From: Planctomycetota bacterium
Lineage (GTDB): Bacteria > Planctomycetota > UBA1135
NCBI GenBank assembly: GCA_008501825.1
Contig: QQUA01000003.1
Span: 62,001-126,000, forward strand
Length of the DNA stretch: 64,000 nucleotides
Reading direction: 5' to 3'
The notes under the pieces are model-generated. The model saw nothing but the letters and a program-made list of their open reading frames with translations, was not told where the DNA came from and ran no database searches. Shown one piece after another: positions 1 to 8,093 of this stretch. The position numbers and the translations under genes are program-made. Each line of letters starts with the position of its first letter. Position 1 is the stretch's first letter.

Positions 1-496
1 GAGTTTGGAAGACTTTTAAAGAACAGCCGGTATCGATGGTGTCGTCTTGAGTGCGGCGGCGGCGATAGGCATTGGCAATTTTCGAAGACCAACGGCGGAT
101 CCAATTGTCATTGCGGCGCCGGCGGATGCCCAAGACCGCATCGGCTTGTTCCTGGGCTTGCCGTTGCAACAGCATGGGGATGTCGGCCGGATCGTTTTGG
201 AGGTCGGCGTCCAGAGTGACCAGAAGGCGGCCCTGGGCGGCCCGAAAGCCGGCGGCAAAGGCGGCGGTTTGGCCTCGGTTTTGTTGCAACCTGAGTCCCC
301 GAGCTTCGGGAACCTCGGCGCAAAGCCGTTGCAAAAGCGGCCACGATCCGTCCCGGCTCCCGTCGTCCACCAACAGCACCTCCCAGGGGCGAGTTTGCTT
401 CGCCATGGCGGTGCGGATCTGGTCGAGGAGTTCGGCCAGGTTCTCCTCCTCGTTGTAGACCGGGATGATCAAACTGACTTCAGGCTGGTGAGCCAT
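1..496 (-). CDS. GT2 family glycosyltransferase, DPM1-like (3' end outside window)
   Basis: The minus-strand frame from ATG 496 is open to the window edge, giving 165 residues and no stop. The start reads MAHQPEVSLIIPVYNEEENL, followed by the VDDGSRDGSW motif and DADLQNDP near residue 95. These are the nucleotide-sugar and metal binding (DxD-like) signatures of family 2 glycosyltransferases of the dolichol-phosphate-mannose-synthase/ArnC type. Such enzymes move a sugar from a nucleotide donor to a polyprenyl phosphate or similar acceptor at the membrane. C-terminal membrane helices, if present, lie outside the window. A good sigma70 promoter sits directly upstream, with only 8 nt between the -10 box and the ATG. 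Family assignment is firm; donor and acceptor are unknown. Confidence 0.9.
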   Translation of the reverse strand, partial: MAHQPEVSLIIPVYNEEENLAELLDQIRTAMAKQTRPWEVLLVDDGSRDGSWPLLQRLCAEVPEARGLRLQQNRGQTAAFAAGFRAAQGRLLVTLDADLQNDPADIPMLLQRQAQEQADAVLGIRRRRNDNWIRRWSSKIANAYRRRRTQDDTIDTGCSLKVFQT

Positions 497-504
497 GGCC
501 CATG

Positions 505-533
505 ATTGTCCCGTCCTGGCGGCACAGTCTCAA
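505..533 (-). promoter_or_regulatory. sigma70 promoter of the GT2 gene
   Basis: On the minus strand TTGAGA (533-528), a 17-bp spacer and GACAAT (510-505) form a near-consensus promoter. Only 8 nt separate the -10 box from the ATG at 496, so the predicted transcript would have a leader of about 0-2 nt. Confidence 0.6.
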
Positions 534-575
534 GAACTGCTCTCTCCTGGCCGTTAAGAAGAGGACCTAACGGCC

Positions 576-1109
576 ATGAGCTTCCGCACCGCCCGCCCAT
601 CGCTTTCGGCTCGGATCCGGCGTTCCTTCCCCCTGTTCGGGGCTTTGATCTTCGGTTCGCTCTTGCTGGCGTTTCGCGTTGCCCCGGTTCGAGGGGGCAG
701 CATGGAACCGACCCTGCAGGACGGCCAATGGCTTTGCTACCAACGCTATTGGTTGCCGCAACAGTTGCAGCGGGGCGATTTGGTGGTGTTCGATTCGCCG
801 GTGGCTCAGGGCCACCGCTACGTCAAGCGATTGGTCGGCTTACCCGGGGATGAACTGCGCTTTGCCCGGGGACGGCTTTGGGTCAACGGCGAGCGCTTGA
901 ATCTTCCTCGAGGAGCCGTTCCCTTCCACCAAATCCTTTCGGTGCGAGTACCCGAGGGATCATTTTTCGCGATCGGGGATCACGGGGCGATCTCCTTTGA
1001 TTGCAGGCGGATAGGGCCGGTTCCCGAGCACCATTTGGTGGGGCGGGTGGTCGGGCCGCTGACCCGGCCTAAACCGGAGTTGTTGGCTACCGAATCCGGC
1101 GAGCTCTAA
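576..1109 (+). CDS. lepB: Signal peptidase I (S26 family)
   Basis: A 177-aa protein with one N-terminal membrane anchor (about residues 18-34), then the S26 box GGSMEPTL with the nucleophile Ser42, and YVKRLVGLPGD with the general base Lys84. Further on, GDHGAISFDCRRIGPV (about 134-149) matches box E of type I signal peptidases. It removes signal peptides from exported proteins on the outer face of the inner membrane. It is short for the family (E. coli LepB is 324 aa), like the minimal Gram-positive forms. A GA-rich Shine-Dalgarno (agaagagga) lies 10 nt before the ATG. Its stop overlaps the stop of the convergent FAH gene by 4 bp. Confidence 0.92.
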   Translation: MSFRTARPSLSARIRRSFPLFGALIFGSLLLAFRVAPVRGGSMEPTLQDGQWLCYQRYWLPQQLQRGDLVVFDSPVAQGHRYVKRLVGLPGDELRFARGRLWVNGERLNLPRGAVPFHQILSVRVPEGSFFAIGDHGAISFDCRRIGPVPEHHLVGRVVGPLTRPKPELLATESGEL

Positions 1110-1954
1110 GCCTGAACCACCGGGTTTTGCAATACTCCAAAGCCCGGATATTCGACTTCCAGCAAATCTCCGGGACCGATGGCCGAAACTCCCGCCGGAG
1201 TTCCCAGGAAAACTACGTCGCCTGGCTCGAGCGCCAACCAACGACTGATTTCGGCCAAGGCTGGACCCGGGGGCCACAACAAATCCGCCCGCCGGCCTCG
1301 TTGGCGGACTTGGCCATTGACCCGTCCCTGCAACTCCAGATCGAGGTCATCGGGCAAGCGGTCGGCGGGGATCCAACCCGGACCCAAGGCGCCGAAAGTG
1401 GCCAGGTTTTTACAACGCAGCCAGGGCCATCCCCGATCCCGGTCCAAGCCTTGTTGCTTGCGGGCGGTGACGTCGTTGCCCAAAGTCCAGGCGGCAATGG
1501 CACCCTCGGCTTGCTCCGGGGTGGCGTTGCGGAGGGGTTGGCCGATCACAACCGCCAGCTCGGCCTCCGGATCCACCCGGGTGTTCAACCAGGCCGGAAT
1601 TTCCACCGTTTCACCGCATCCGATGAGGACGTTGGGTAGCTTGGCGAACCAGACCAATTCCTCCGGGGGCTCGGCTCCGAATTCGCGGGCGTGAGCGGCG
1701 AAATTTTTGCCCAGACAGAGAGCCTTCGGAGGACGTCCAGGGCACCGTAATGGCCAGGCGGCTCCGTCGACCGTCGCCGCCTGGCGACAAAAGGCATCCA
1801 CGGCTTCCGGCTGATGCAGGATGGCGGCGATTTCCGCCAGATCTCCCCGTTGGAGCAGGGGACTCCAATCCAGGTAGCGGCCATTTTCCAACCACAACCA
1901 CCGGGGTTGGCCGTCGGGCGCCAGGGCGCGGCGCAGTTGAGGAAGGAGCTTCAA
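1106..1954 (-). CDS. Fumarylacetoacetate hydrolase (FAH) family protein
   Basis: About 282 aa with the FAH fold. ALCLGKNFAAHAREFG (substrate pocket, His), VDPEAELAVVIG (metal-binding acidic residues), TLGNDVTARKQQ and the C-terminal GDVVFLGTPAGVSAIGPGD are all present. Family members hydrolyse or isomerise acyl-pyruvate-type compounds with Mg2+ or Mn2+ (FAHD1, HpcE-like). The substrate here cannot be read from sequence. I chose TTG 1954 because it overlaps the upstream TGA (TTGA), giving translational coupling to the alpha-toroid gene. The frame is open further upstream but would then run inside that gene. No other aromatic-degradation gene is nearby. Confidence 0.82.
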   Translation of the reverse strand: MKLLPQLRRALAPDGQPRWLWLENGRYLDWSPLLQRGDLAEIAAILHQPEAVDAFCRQAATVDGAAWPLRCPGRPPKALCLGKNFAAHAREFGAEPPEELVWFAKLPNVLIGCGETVEIPAWLNTRVDPEAELAVVIGQPLRNATPEQAEGAIAAWTLGNDVTARKQQGLDRDRGWPWLRCKNLATFGALGPGWIPADRLPDDLDLELQGRVNGQVRQRGRRADLLWPPGPALAEISRWLALEPGDVVFLGTPAGVSAIGPGDLLEVEYPGFGVLQNPVVQA

Positions 1955-3588
1955 CGTCCAGCGACTTGGAGAGCGGCCAAGGCGTAGGCGGTGCACAGCA
2001 CCGGGTTCCCTTCCCACCAGCGACTGGCTTCTTGGTTCACCCAGGAACCGTCTTGCTGTTGTTCGGCGGCCAACTTGGCCAGCAACTCCAAACGCCAATC
2101 GTGACTTTCGCCGTGGGGAACCTGAATGCGTTCCACTCCGGCGGCGTCCAGGGCTTCGGCCAAGCTCAAGTAGTAGTAGTACAAGCCTTGAAAGCCGGCT
2201 CGGGGATCTCGCAAGGTGTCGAATCCGGGATTGACCTCCAAAGTCCAGTGTCTTTGAATCCAGTCCACCGCGGCTTGAACTCGGGGATCGCTTCGCTCCA
2301 GACCGGCAAAGACATAGCACTTCAGTAAGGCATAGGTCATGGAACCGTAGGAACGGGCGACGGAGGAGCCATCGGCCAACAAGATGGTGCCCGCCGGGGA
2401 ATTGCCGGGGTAGTACACCGCTCCGCCGTCGTTTCCGGCCCGAACCGGTCTTTCTTTATCCGCATCTTGAAAGACTTCCGGATTGGATTCGCTGCGGTTT
2501 TGGACCCGTTGCAAAAACACCAAAGCTCTTTGGAAGGCCGGGTCGTCGGCTTCGCGGCCGGCATCTTTCAAGGCTTGCATGGCGTATTGCAGATTGGACA
2601 AATCCGGACGCAAATCGTTGCCGTAGCCGATTCCACCGTAGAACTTGTCGGCTTCGCTATAACCCTCCCCTTCATCGGTTTGAACGGTGGCTAAATACTG
2701 AGCGGCTTTGGCAATGGCTTCCTGATCTTGTTCCCGGCCGCCGGCGGCCAGGGCCATGACCGCAACGGAAGTCACGTACACCGGGAGATGTCCGTCGTAA
2801 ATGGCCCCACTGTCTTTTTGCAATCCGCGCAGGAAGTCCAAAACTGGAATGGCTTGTTGTTGGACCGCTTGTCGTTGCGAACCGAGCAAGGCTCGGGCGC
2901 AGAGGGCGGAGATTCCGGGTTCCGGTTTGCCGTAGACTTCCCAAAGACCGGATTTGCCTTTTTGGCTCAACAAGTAATCGATGCCTCGTTCATAAACTTG
3001 CCGGCCGTCAATCTTTTCCCCGGAAGGCTTGGACTGGGCGCGGTAGGCGATTCCAGCGGTGGCCACTGCGGCCAGGCGAACCGCGATCCCGGCTTCCGGG
3101 CCCAAAGCTTCCAAGATGGCTTTGGCCGATTGCCCCGCCTTTGGCAAGGGCAACTCCCGGAGGACCTGGGTCGAAAGGCCGTCGGGTAAGGCGGCCTGGC
3201 CGCCGGCGGCCAGGGTTTGAAGGACCGAAACGGATAGACCGGCGCCTTCGGCTAGGCGGGTCAGGGTGGGGCGGTAGCGTTCTCCGTCGGCGCACAACAA
3301 GGCCAGGGCGGTTACCGCGTCGCCGCCGGGATCTTCGAAGGCCGGCTTGTATTGCAGCAGCCAACGCACCGCGTGGCTGATGAAGGGGCCGTCGTCTTCC
3401 CGATAAGCCCGGGGGCAGAGGGTCAAGGCCACCACCATGTAGGCGGTATCCAGGCGGCTGCCGTAGGAACCGTCGGATTGTTGGGTTTCGCGGAGTTGGC
3501 TTAGCTGGCGGTCGAAAAGTTCCTTGACGGAGGGACCTTGCGGCGGAGCCGCGGCTAGACCGAGCAAAACGGTGGCTGCGAAAAGCAT
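1951..3588 (-). CDS. Secreted alpha/alpha-toroid (prenyltransferase/squalene-cyclase-repeat-like) protein
   Basis: A 545-aa protein with an N-terminal signal sequence (MLFAATVLLGLAAAPPQ), then repeated helical units typical of the squalene-cyclase/prenyltransferase toroid fold: QQSDGSYGS near the start, QKDSGAIYDGHLPVY and QQDGSWVNQEASRWWEGN near the end. The DxDD cyclase motif and the Zn ligands of protein prenyltransferases are not evident, so catalysis should not be assumed. Proteins of this type are common and uncharacterised in Planctomycetota. It is the first gene of a two-gene unit with the FAH gene. A distant architectural relative is found at 63204-64000. Confidence 0.6.
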   Translation of the reverse strand: MLFAATVLLGLAAAPPQGPSVKELFDRQLSQLRETQQSDGSYGSRLDTAYMVVALTLCPRAYREDDGPFISHAVRWLLQYKPAFEDPGGDAVTALALLCADGERYRPTLTRLAEGAGLSVSVLQTLAAGGQAALPDGLSTQVLRELPLPKAGQSAKAILEALGPEAGIAVRLAAVATAGIAYRAQSKPSGEKIDGRQVYERGIDYLLSQKGKSGLWEVYGKPEPGISALCARALLGSQRQAVQQQAIPVLDFLRGLQKDSGAIYDGHLPVYVTSVAVMALAAGGREQDQEAIAKAAQYLATVQTDEGEGYSEADKFYGGIGYGNDLRPDLSNLQYAMQALKDAGREADDPAFQRALVFLQRVQNRSESNPEVFQDADKERPVRAGNDGGAVYYPGNSPAGTILLADGSSVARSYGSMTYALLKCYVFAGLERSDPRVQAAVDWIQRHWTLEVNPGFDTLRDPRAGFQGLYYYYLSLAEALDAAGVERIQVPHGESHDWRLELLAKLAAEQQQDGSWVNQEASRWWEGNPVLCTAYALAALQVAGR

Positions 3589-3991
3589 GGAGACTTCGGG
3601 CGGGTTCGGGTCGGCACGGTTGCTTGGAAACGACCGCTGGCGATTAGCCTAACGGGCAAGGGTGGCCGACGGCTCGATGCTTTTTCAGCAATCTTGGTGA
3701 TTTCCCAACCGATGGCAGGCTCAAATCCGGCCTCTCCGGGCCGAGCCGCCGGGAGAGCCAAGCAAAACCGACCGACCACCCCTTCCAAAGGCGATCGATC
3801 GGCCAAACCCCTGTTGCGGCGGACGGCAACCAGCCGCGGACCGGCTCCGTTCCCTCCTTCATCTCGGGGTTCCGTGCACCTCGCGGCGAACGCGGTGCAA
3901 GATCTGGTTGGAGTCCCGGCATGCACCGCTTGGGCGGCGAATCCGGGGGATGTCCCTCTCACCGAAAAGCCGAAGCCAATGTTTCGAAAAA
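3589..3991. other. 403-bp intergenic region, no recognised feature
   Basis: This is the stretch upstream of the alpha-toroid gene and downstream of the YbjQ gene, both minus. Open frames exist on both strands but have low-complexity Pro/Arg/Ser composition and no start-site signals, so I do not call them. I looked for riboswitch-like conserved cores and a T-tailed hairpin and found neither. It presumably holds the 5' region of the 3588 gene. Confidence 0.4.
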
Positions 3992-4348
3992 CTATTCGGA
4001 ATCTGATTTTGTCGATGGTTTTGTCGAAGCTGCCGGCCCCAACCGAACCGCAGTTCCATAACAAATGACTTCCGCGGCTCCGGACATGACCTCGCTGCTG
4101 CTAAAGCGGATGTTCAAGACCGCGTCGGCGCTTAAAGCCACCGCTTGATCTCGCATTCGGTCCATCGCCTGTTCCCGGGCTTCGGCAATGACTTTGGTGT
4201 ACTCGGGAACCTCGCCGCCGGTGAAGTAGCGCAACATGGCCGAGATATTGCTAAACAAGAAACGAGCCCGGACCGTGGTTCCTCGAACCACTCCCAAGAT
4301 CTCCACGGCTTCGCGGCCGGGCACCGTATCCGTGGTCGTAATGATCAT
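3992..4348 (-). CDS. YbjQ/UPF0145 (DUF74) family protein
   Basis: A 118-aa protein starting MIITTTDTVPGREAVEILGV and continuing GVVRGTTVRARF, the hallmark N-terminus of the YbjQ heavy-metal-binding-domain family. MRDQAVALSADAVLNIRF is also typical (AxxxGADAVxxxRF). These form pentameric beta-alpha assemblies whose biological role is unknown. The ATG at 4348 is supported by AGGAGGTT 7 nt upstream, and it overlaps the preceding TGA as ATGA. This makes it the third gene of a sigma/anti-sigma cassette and suggests a link to envelope or stress response (inference). Confidence 0.88.
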   Translation of the reverse strand: MIITTTDTVPGREAVEILGVVRGTTVRARFLFSNISAMLRYFTGGEVPEYTKVIAEAREQAMDRMRDQAVALSADAVLNIRFSSSEVMSGAAEVICYGTAVRLGPAASTKPSTKSDSE

Positions 4349-4815
4349 CGTTGAACCTCCTGATAGGGGTCGATTTTCATCAAGCGTAATCGCTCCCAGC
4401 CGTGCCGGATGATCAAAATCAACAAGCCGCCGGCAAAAGCTCCCAAACCGACTCGGACCGAAAGCGGAGTGCCTTGGTCCGTCCACAGCAGGAAACCTCC
4501 ATAGGCCATCAGAACCACCAAACCGAATACGACCAGGACCCAGCCCAAATCGCGAATCAGGTTCGGGGCCAGGGCTTTTTCCAAAGCCTGCCGTTCGTGA
4601 TCGGTAGGTTCTTTCAATCTTGCAGTTTCAAATATCAATCGAGTTCGCTCCAGTGAGGCCCATTCCTTGGCCAGTTTGGGGTGATCTTGAATGTAATTGG
4701 CGAGCCATCCTTCTTGTGCCGGAGTGCACTCGCCGTCCAGGCGAGCATTGAGCCAGATGGCGACTTCCTCGTCGTCACGGGGAGGCCAAAGCAGGCGATC
4801 CTTGTCGTTGTTCAT
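4345..4815 (-). CDS. Membrane protein, probable anti-sigma partner of the adjacent ECF sigma factor
   Basis: 156 aa. The N-terminal part (about 15-65) reads LNARLDGECTPAQEGWLANY and resembles the soluble anti-sigma domain (D/E-rich helix, LDGELT-like start) without the HxxxCxxC zinc motif. Two hydrophobic segments follow (about 93-113 and 122-142). It starts 4 nt after the sigma factor stop and ends in an ATGA overlap with the YbjQ gene. Co-transcription with an ECF sigma factor is the main reason for the call. Direct sequence similarity to a named anti-sigma family is weak. Confidence 0.6.
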   Translation of the reverse strand: MNNDKDRLLWPPRDDEEVAIWLNARLDGECTPAQEGWLANYIQDHPKLAKEWASLERTRLIFETARLKEPTDHERQALEKALAPNLIRDLGWVLVVFGLVVLMAYGGFLLWTDQGTPLSVRVGLGAFAGGLLILIIRHGWERLRLMKIDPYQEVQR

Positions 4816-4819
4816 GGAA

Positions 4820-5446
4820 TCACGCCAGTTCAGGGACCAGTTTGCGCAACCGGCGTCGTGCCACGTGAAGTCGGGACATGACCGTCCCGATGGGAATTGA
4901 AAGCGCTTCGGCGATTTCCTTGTAAGAAAGGCCGTCGAAGTGTTTCAGGGTCAAGATTTCCCGATCCGCCGGGGACAGGCGGGTCAGGGCGGTACCCAAG
5001 GCTTGGCTGCGTGCGTCACGTTCAACCAATTCCTCAGGCGAAGGCGTGGTCGTATCGACCAGATCGAAGGCGTAATCCCCGTCGTCGTCTTGTCGCTGCA
5101 GGGAAACGCTGCGCCGCACCCGGCGGGATCTCAGGTGCTGAATGCAAGCGTTTCGCAGAATTCGGTAGAACCAGGGAAAAAAAGGCCGGCCAGGCACGAA
5201 GCTGCGCAAGGCCTTGAAGGACTTCAAGCAGGCTTCTTGGTACAGATCCCGGGCTTCTTCCCGGTTGCCGACGATGCCGACGGCCAAGGCCATGGCACGG
5301 GCTTGATGCAGTTGCACCAATTCGCCGAAAGCCCGGCGGTTGCCCTGAAGGGCGTCTTGGAGCAGATCCTGCTCTTGATCCCTGGACAAAACTTGGGGGG
5401 TCATGCCAGGTTCTACGGCCTTCTCGCTCTTTTTATTCGCAGCCAA
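4820..5446 (-). CDS. ECF-type RNA polymerase sigma factor
   Basis: 208 aa with sigma region 2 (YQEACLKSFKALRSFVPGRP, about 75-95) and region 4 with its helix-turn-helix (LKHFDGLSYKEIAEALSIPI, then GTVMSRLHVARRRLRKL at the C-terminus). Extracytoplasmic-function sigma factors redirect RNA polymerase after release from an anti-sigma factor. I chose TTG 5446 because a perfect AGGAGG (5458-5453) lies 6 nt before it. The ATG at 5404 would give a protein 14 residues shorter and has a weaker site. Longer open-frame extensions upstream run into lpxB and are not real. Confidence 0.9.
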   Translation of the reverse strand: MAANKKSEKAVEPGMTPQVLSRDQEQDLLQDALQGNRRAFGELVQLHQARAMALAVGIVGNREEARDLYQEACLKSFKALRSFVPGRPFFPWFYRILRNACIQHLRSRRVRRSVSLQRQDDDGDYAFDLVDTTTPSPEELVERDARSQALGTALTRLSPADREILTLKHFDGLSYKEIAEALSIPIGTVMSRLHVARRRLRKLVPELA

Positions 5447-5502
5447 GTGGAACCTCCTGCATGTCCAGGCTTGGGCGAATCTTAGCGGGGCGCCGGTTGC
5501 AC

Positions 5503-6816
5503 TTATAGAGGGCTGGCCGCGGCTTCCAGGGCGGCGCAGGCTCGTTGGGCCGCTCCCGGGGTGGCGAATTGGGGCCGCATCCCCTCCATGGCCGACAGGA
5601 AGGCTTCTCGAACCGGGCCTTCCAGGCGTGCCAGGAGGTCTTCGGCCAGAAGTTCCGGATCCAAATGGCGGCCTACGTGCTCCGGCACCAAGGTTTGGCC
5701 GGCCATCAAGTTCAGGGAGCCCACTCGAGGCACGGCCAAAGCGTGGCGGGACAACCAGTCGGCCAACCTGGAGGAAATGCCATAGACCAGAACCGGCGGG
5801 ACGCCGTGGCCGGCGACTTCCAGCAGGGCCGTTCCGCTGGCGACGAAGGCCGCTTGCAGGCGCGGCAACACTCGATGGAAACAGCCGGGAGCTCGTACCA
5901 CCTCGATTTGGCTTGGTTTCAGGATGGAATCCAGCAAGGGCCACAAATCCTGCCGCAGATGAGGGAGCACAAAGCCCAAGTCCGGGCGCCGGCGGGCCAG
6001 GCAGGCGGCCGCCTGAAGAAGTACCGGGAGGTTTTCCCTCACTTCCCGTTTGCGGCTGCCGGGCAGAAGGCCGACCCAGGTTCGATCGGGATCCAGGGCC
6101 GGCGCCGGCGCTTCCCGGTCGGCGGCTTGGGCCAAGCTGTCTCCAATCGGGTGGCCGATGAATTCCGCCTTGGCGCCACGCCGTTCAAACCAATCTTTTT
6201 CGAAGGACAGAATGGTCAGGAGGCGGTCGGCTCGACGGAAGTCGGTGACTCTCCAAGGGGCCCAAGCCCAAAGCTGCGGGGCGATGAAATCGACTACCGG
6301 AATTCCATTTCGAGCGGCGATGCGCAATAGATGCCGGTTCAATCCGGGATAATCCACCAACAGGACCGCCTGCGGTTCAAAGCTGGACAAGCTCTCGGCG
6401 AAACGACGAACGCAACGAAAAAATAACGGAAGTTGAGCGAGGACGTCTCGAAATCCCATGACGTTGAGGTCTGCCAACGGCTCCCATACTTTCATGCCGG
6501 CGGCGGCCAAACGAGCTCCGCCAAAACCTTCGACTTGAAGGTCGGGATGACGTTGTTGCAAATGTTCCAACAAGCGTAGGGCGTGGGTTTCCCCGCTGGC
6601 ATCTCCGCAAGAAAGAATCACCCGCTTTAAGGGCGGAATGTTTTCTTGCCTCGGCATGGCGGCCAAGCGAGCCGGCCGCAAAGTGGCGAATTCACGAAGC
6701 CGGGCGCGCCGTTGGGTGAAAGCCCACAAGTGTCTGGGCAATCCAAAACCGACGTCCCGTAAAGCCGCAAAAAATTCGCGGCGGACTTCCTTGGCGGGAT
6801 TCAAGGGAAGAGGCAA
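5503..6816 (-). CDS. lpxB: Lipid-A-disaccharide synthase
   Basis: LpxB (GT19) joins UDP-2,3-diacylglucosamine to lipid X to form the lipid A disaccharide at the inner membrane. Recognisable segments are SCGDASGETHALRL (the family's AGEASGD-type box with E and D swapped), VLLVDYPGLNRHLLR, FIAPQLWAWAPWR and GLLPGSRKREVRENLPVLL. Two starts are possible. TTG 6816 lies 8 nt after the SUMF1-protein stop and adds a 53-residue Arg-rich leader that looks coding. ATG 6657 gives 384 aa, close to the E. coli length (382). I report the longer form because a 167-bp gap would be unusual here. No other lpx gene is in the window. Confidence 0.88.
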   Translation of the reverse strand: MPLPLNPAKEVRREFFAALRDVGFGLPRHLWAFTQRRARLREFATLRPARLAAMPRQENIPPLKRVILSCGDASGETHALRLLEHLQQRHPDLQVEGFGGARLAAAGMKVWEPLADLNVMGFRDVLAQLPLFFRCVRRFAESLSSFEPQAVLLVDYPGLNRHLLRIAARNGIPVVDFIAPQLWAWAPWRVTDFRRADRLLTILSFEKDWFERRGAKAEFIGHPIGDSLAQAADREAPAPALDPDRTWVGLLPGSRKREVRENLPVLLQAAACLARRRPDLGFVLPHLRQDLWPLLDSILKPSQIEVVRAPGCFHRVLPRLQAAFVASGTALLEVAGHGVPPVLVYGISSRLADWLSRHALAVPRVGSLNLMAGQTLVPEHVGRHLDPELLAEDLLARLEGPVREAFLSAMEGMRPQFATPGAAQRACAALEAAASPL

Positions 6817-6824
6817 AAGGGGGG

Positions 6825-8072
6825 TTAAGGCACGTCCATGGCACAGCGGAACCCGACGTGAGCCAATCGGACTCCCAAAGCCGGTTCTAACCAGCGGAAA
6901 TTGACCGTGCAGGATTCCGCTGGATCCTGAAAGGAACCGCCTTTGGTTACCGCCATGGTGAAGGGGCCGGGTTTTTTCGCCGGCTGGGCTTTCTCTCGAT
7001 CCGGCCGTTCATCGTAAAGATCGGCGACCCATTCTCGAACGTTTCCGGCCATGCATTGCAAGCCGTTGGGGGTGCTGTCTTCGGGAAAGGCATGGATCGC
7101 TTGGGGAGCTTTGGCGCCGTAGGAACGGCAGTTCACTTTGCGGGCGGAAAATCGGTCTCCCATGGGATACAAGCGTCCTTCCAACCCGGTGGCGGCGATT
7201 TCCCACTCCGTTTCGGTCGGCAATCGTTTTCCCAGCCAATGGGCGTAACTGCTGGCCGACGCCCAACTGATTCCGGTGACCGGGAACAAAGCCCAGCCGT
7301 CTGGATAACTGGGGGCCCCTTCCGGGTTCAAGCGCCAGCCTAGGGGTAAATGCTCTTCGGCCAAGCCCGGCGGTTGAGCCAACAAAAAGCGAGCGTATTC
7401 AGCACAACTGACTTCTCGTTTATCGAGATAAAACGGCTTCGGCCGAAGGAGACGCTCTTCTTGTAATTGGGGATATCCGAGTACGTATCCGGTGGCGGGA
7501 CGAAGAGTGATGCGTCCTCCAGGGATCAGCACCATTCCAGAAGGGGTTTTTTCAAAGCCTTTGGTGAATCGTTCCGGATGGCGGAGTTTCTCCAGGGCTT
7601 GGAAAGCGTTCTCCAAATCGGTTACCGCCTTGGCATAGCCTTTCGCCGGCCGGGAATGGTGGTAAAGCGATTCATTCCACCATTCGTGAAAAGGCTTGTT
7701 TTGGGCCATTTCCAAACGTTGCTGGGCCCAGAACTCGGGCAAGACTCCCATCTCTTCGAAACCGGCCCGGATGACCTCCGGCGCGTTCAAGGGGGCATCC
7801 GGATCCATCCGGTACCAGGCTTCGGCGGTTTCGTACTCTTCCACCAAAGTTTGGTAAGCGGCTTCGCGTTTTTGCTCCGCCTGCTCAAATCGTTTCTCCG
7901 CCCGCTGGATCGCACGTTCCCGCCGGGAATCTTGGGCCGCCGCCGCCGGCCAGGCTTGCATCAGCAGCAAGATCAAACAAACTATCCGCTGCAGGAACGG
8001 GCGGTTGGCGAGAAAAAGGTGGTGGATCCGGGGGAGGGCCCGGCTTCCCGAGCTGCCGGTGGCTGTTAGCAT
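6825..8072 (-). CDS. Secreted SUMF1/FGE-domain protein
   Basis: 415 aa. A signal-like hydrophobic stretch (about 26-46, ending WPAAAAQD) is followed by an Arg/Glu-rich coiled-coil region (AIQRAEKRFEQAEQKREA). The formylglycine-generating-enzyme-like C-type-lectin fold starts around residue 190: SGMVLIPGGRITLRP, DKREVSCAEYARFLL, GKRLPTETEWEIAA, GNVREWVADLYD, KGGSFQDPAESC and HVGFRCA. The paired catalytic cysteines of true FGE are not in their usual context, so this is probably a SUMF1-fold binding or scaffold protein. ATG 8072 is 21 bp from the divergent kinase gene. It is followed 8 nt later by lpxB. Confidence 0.8.
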   Translation of the reverse strand: MLTATGSSGSRALPRIHHLFLANRPFLQRIVCLILLLMQAWPAAAAQDSRRERAIQRAEKRFEQAEQKREAAYQTLVEEYETAEAWYRMDPDAPLNAPEVIRAGFEEMGVLPEFWAQQRLEMAQNKPFHEWWNESLYHHSRPAKGYAKAVTDLENAFQALEKLRHPERFTKGFEKTPSGMVLIPGGRITLRPATGYVLGYPQLQEERLLRPKPFYLDKREVSCAEYARFLLAQPPGLAEEHLPLGWRLNPEGAPSYPDGWALFPVTGISWASASSYAHWLGKRLPTETEWEIAATGLEGRLYPMGDRFSARKVNCRSYGAKAPQAIHAFPEDSTPNGLQCMAGNVREWVADLYDERPDREKAQPAKKPGPFTMAVTKGGSFQDPAESCTVNFRWLEPALGVRLAHVGFRCAMDVP

Positions 8073-8093
8073 GCCATTCTTGTTGGAGCTTGC

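Noticed and set aside
3589-3991. Riboswitch in the longest intergenic gap
   Set aside because: I saw no conserved core of cobalamin, TPP, SAM or glycine classes.
3555-4068. Open frames on both strands in the 3589-3991 gap
   Set aside because: Low-complexity composition, no start signals, and they overlap real genes at their ends.
5447-5944. N-terminal extension of the ECF sigma frame
   Set aside because: It runs inside lpxB on the same strand in another frame; a perfect Shine-Dalgarno fixes TTG 5446.
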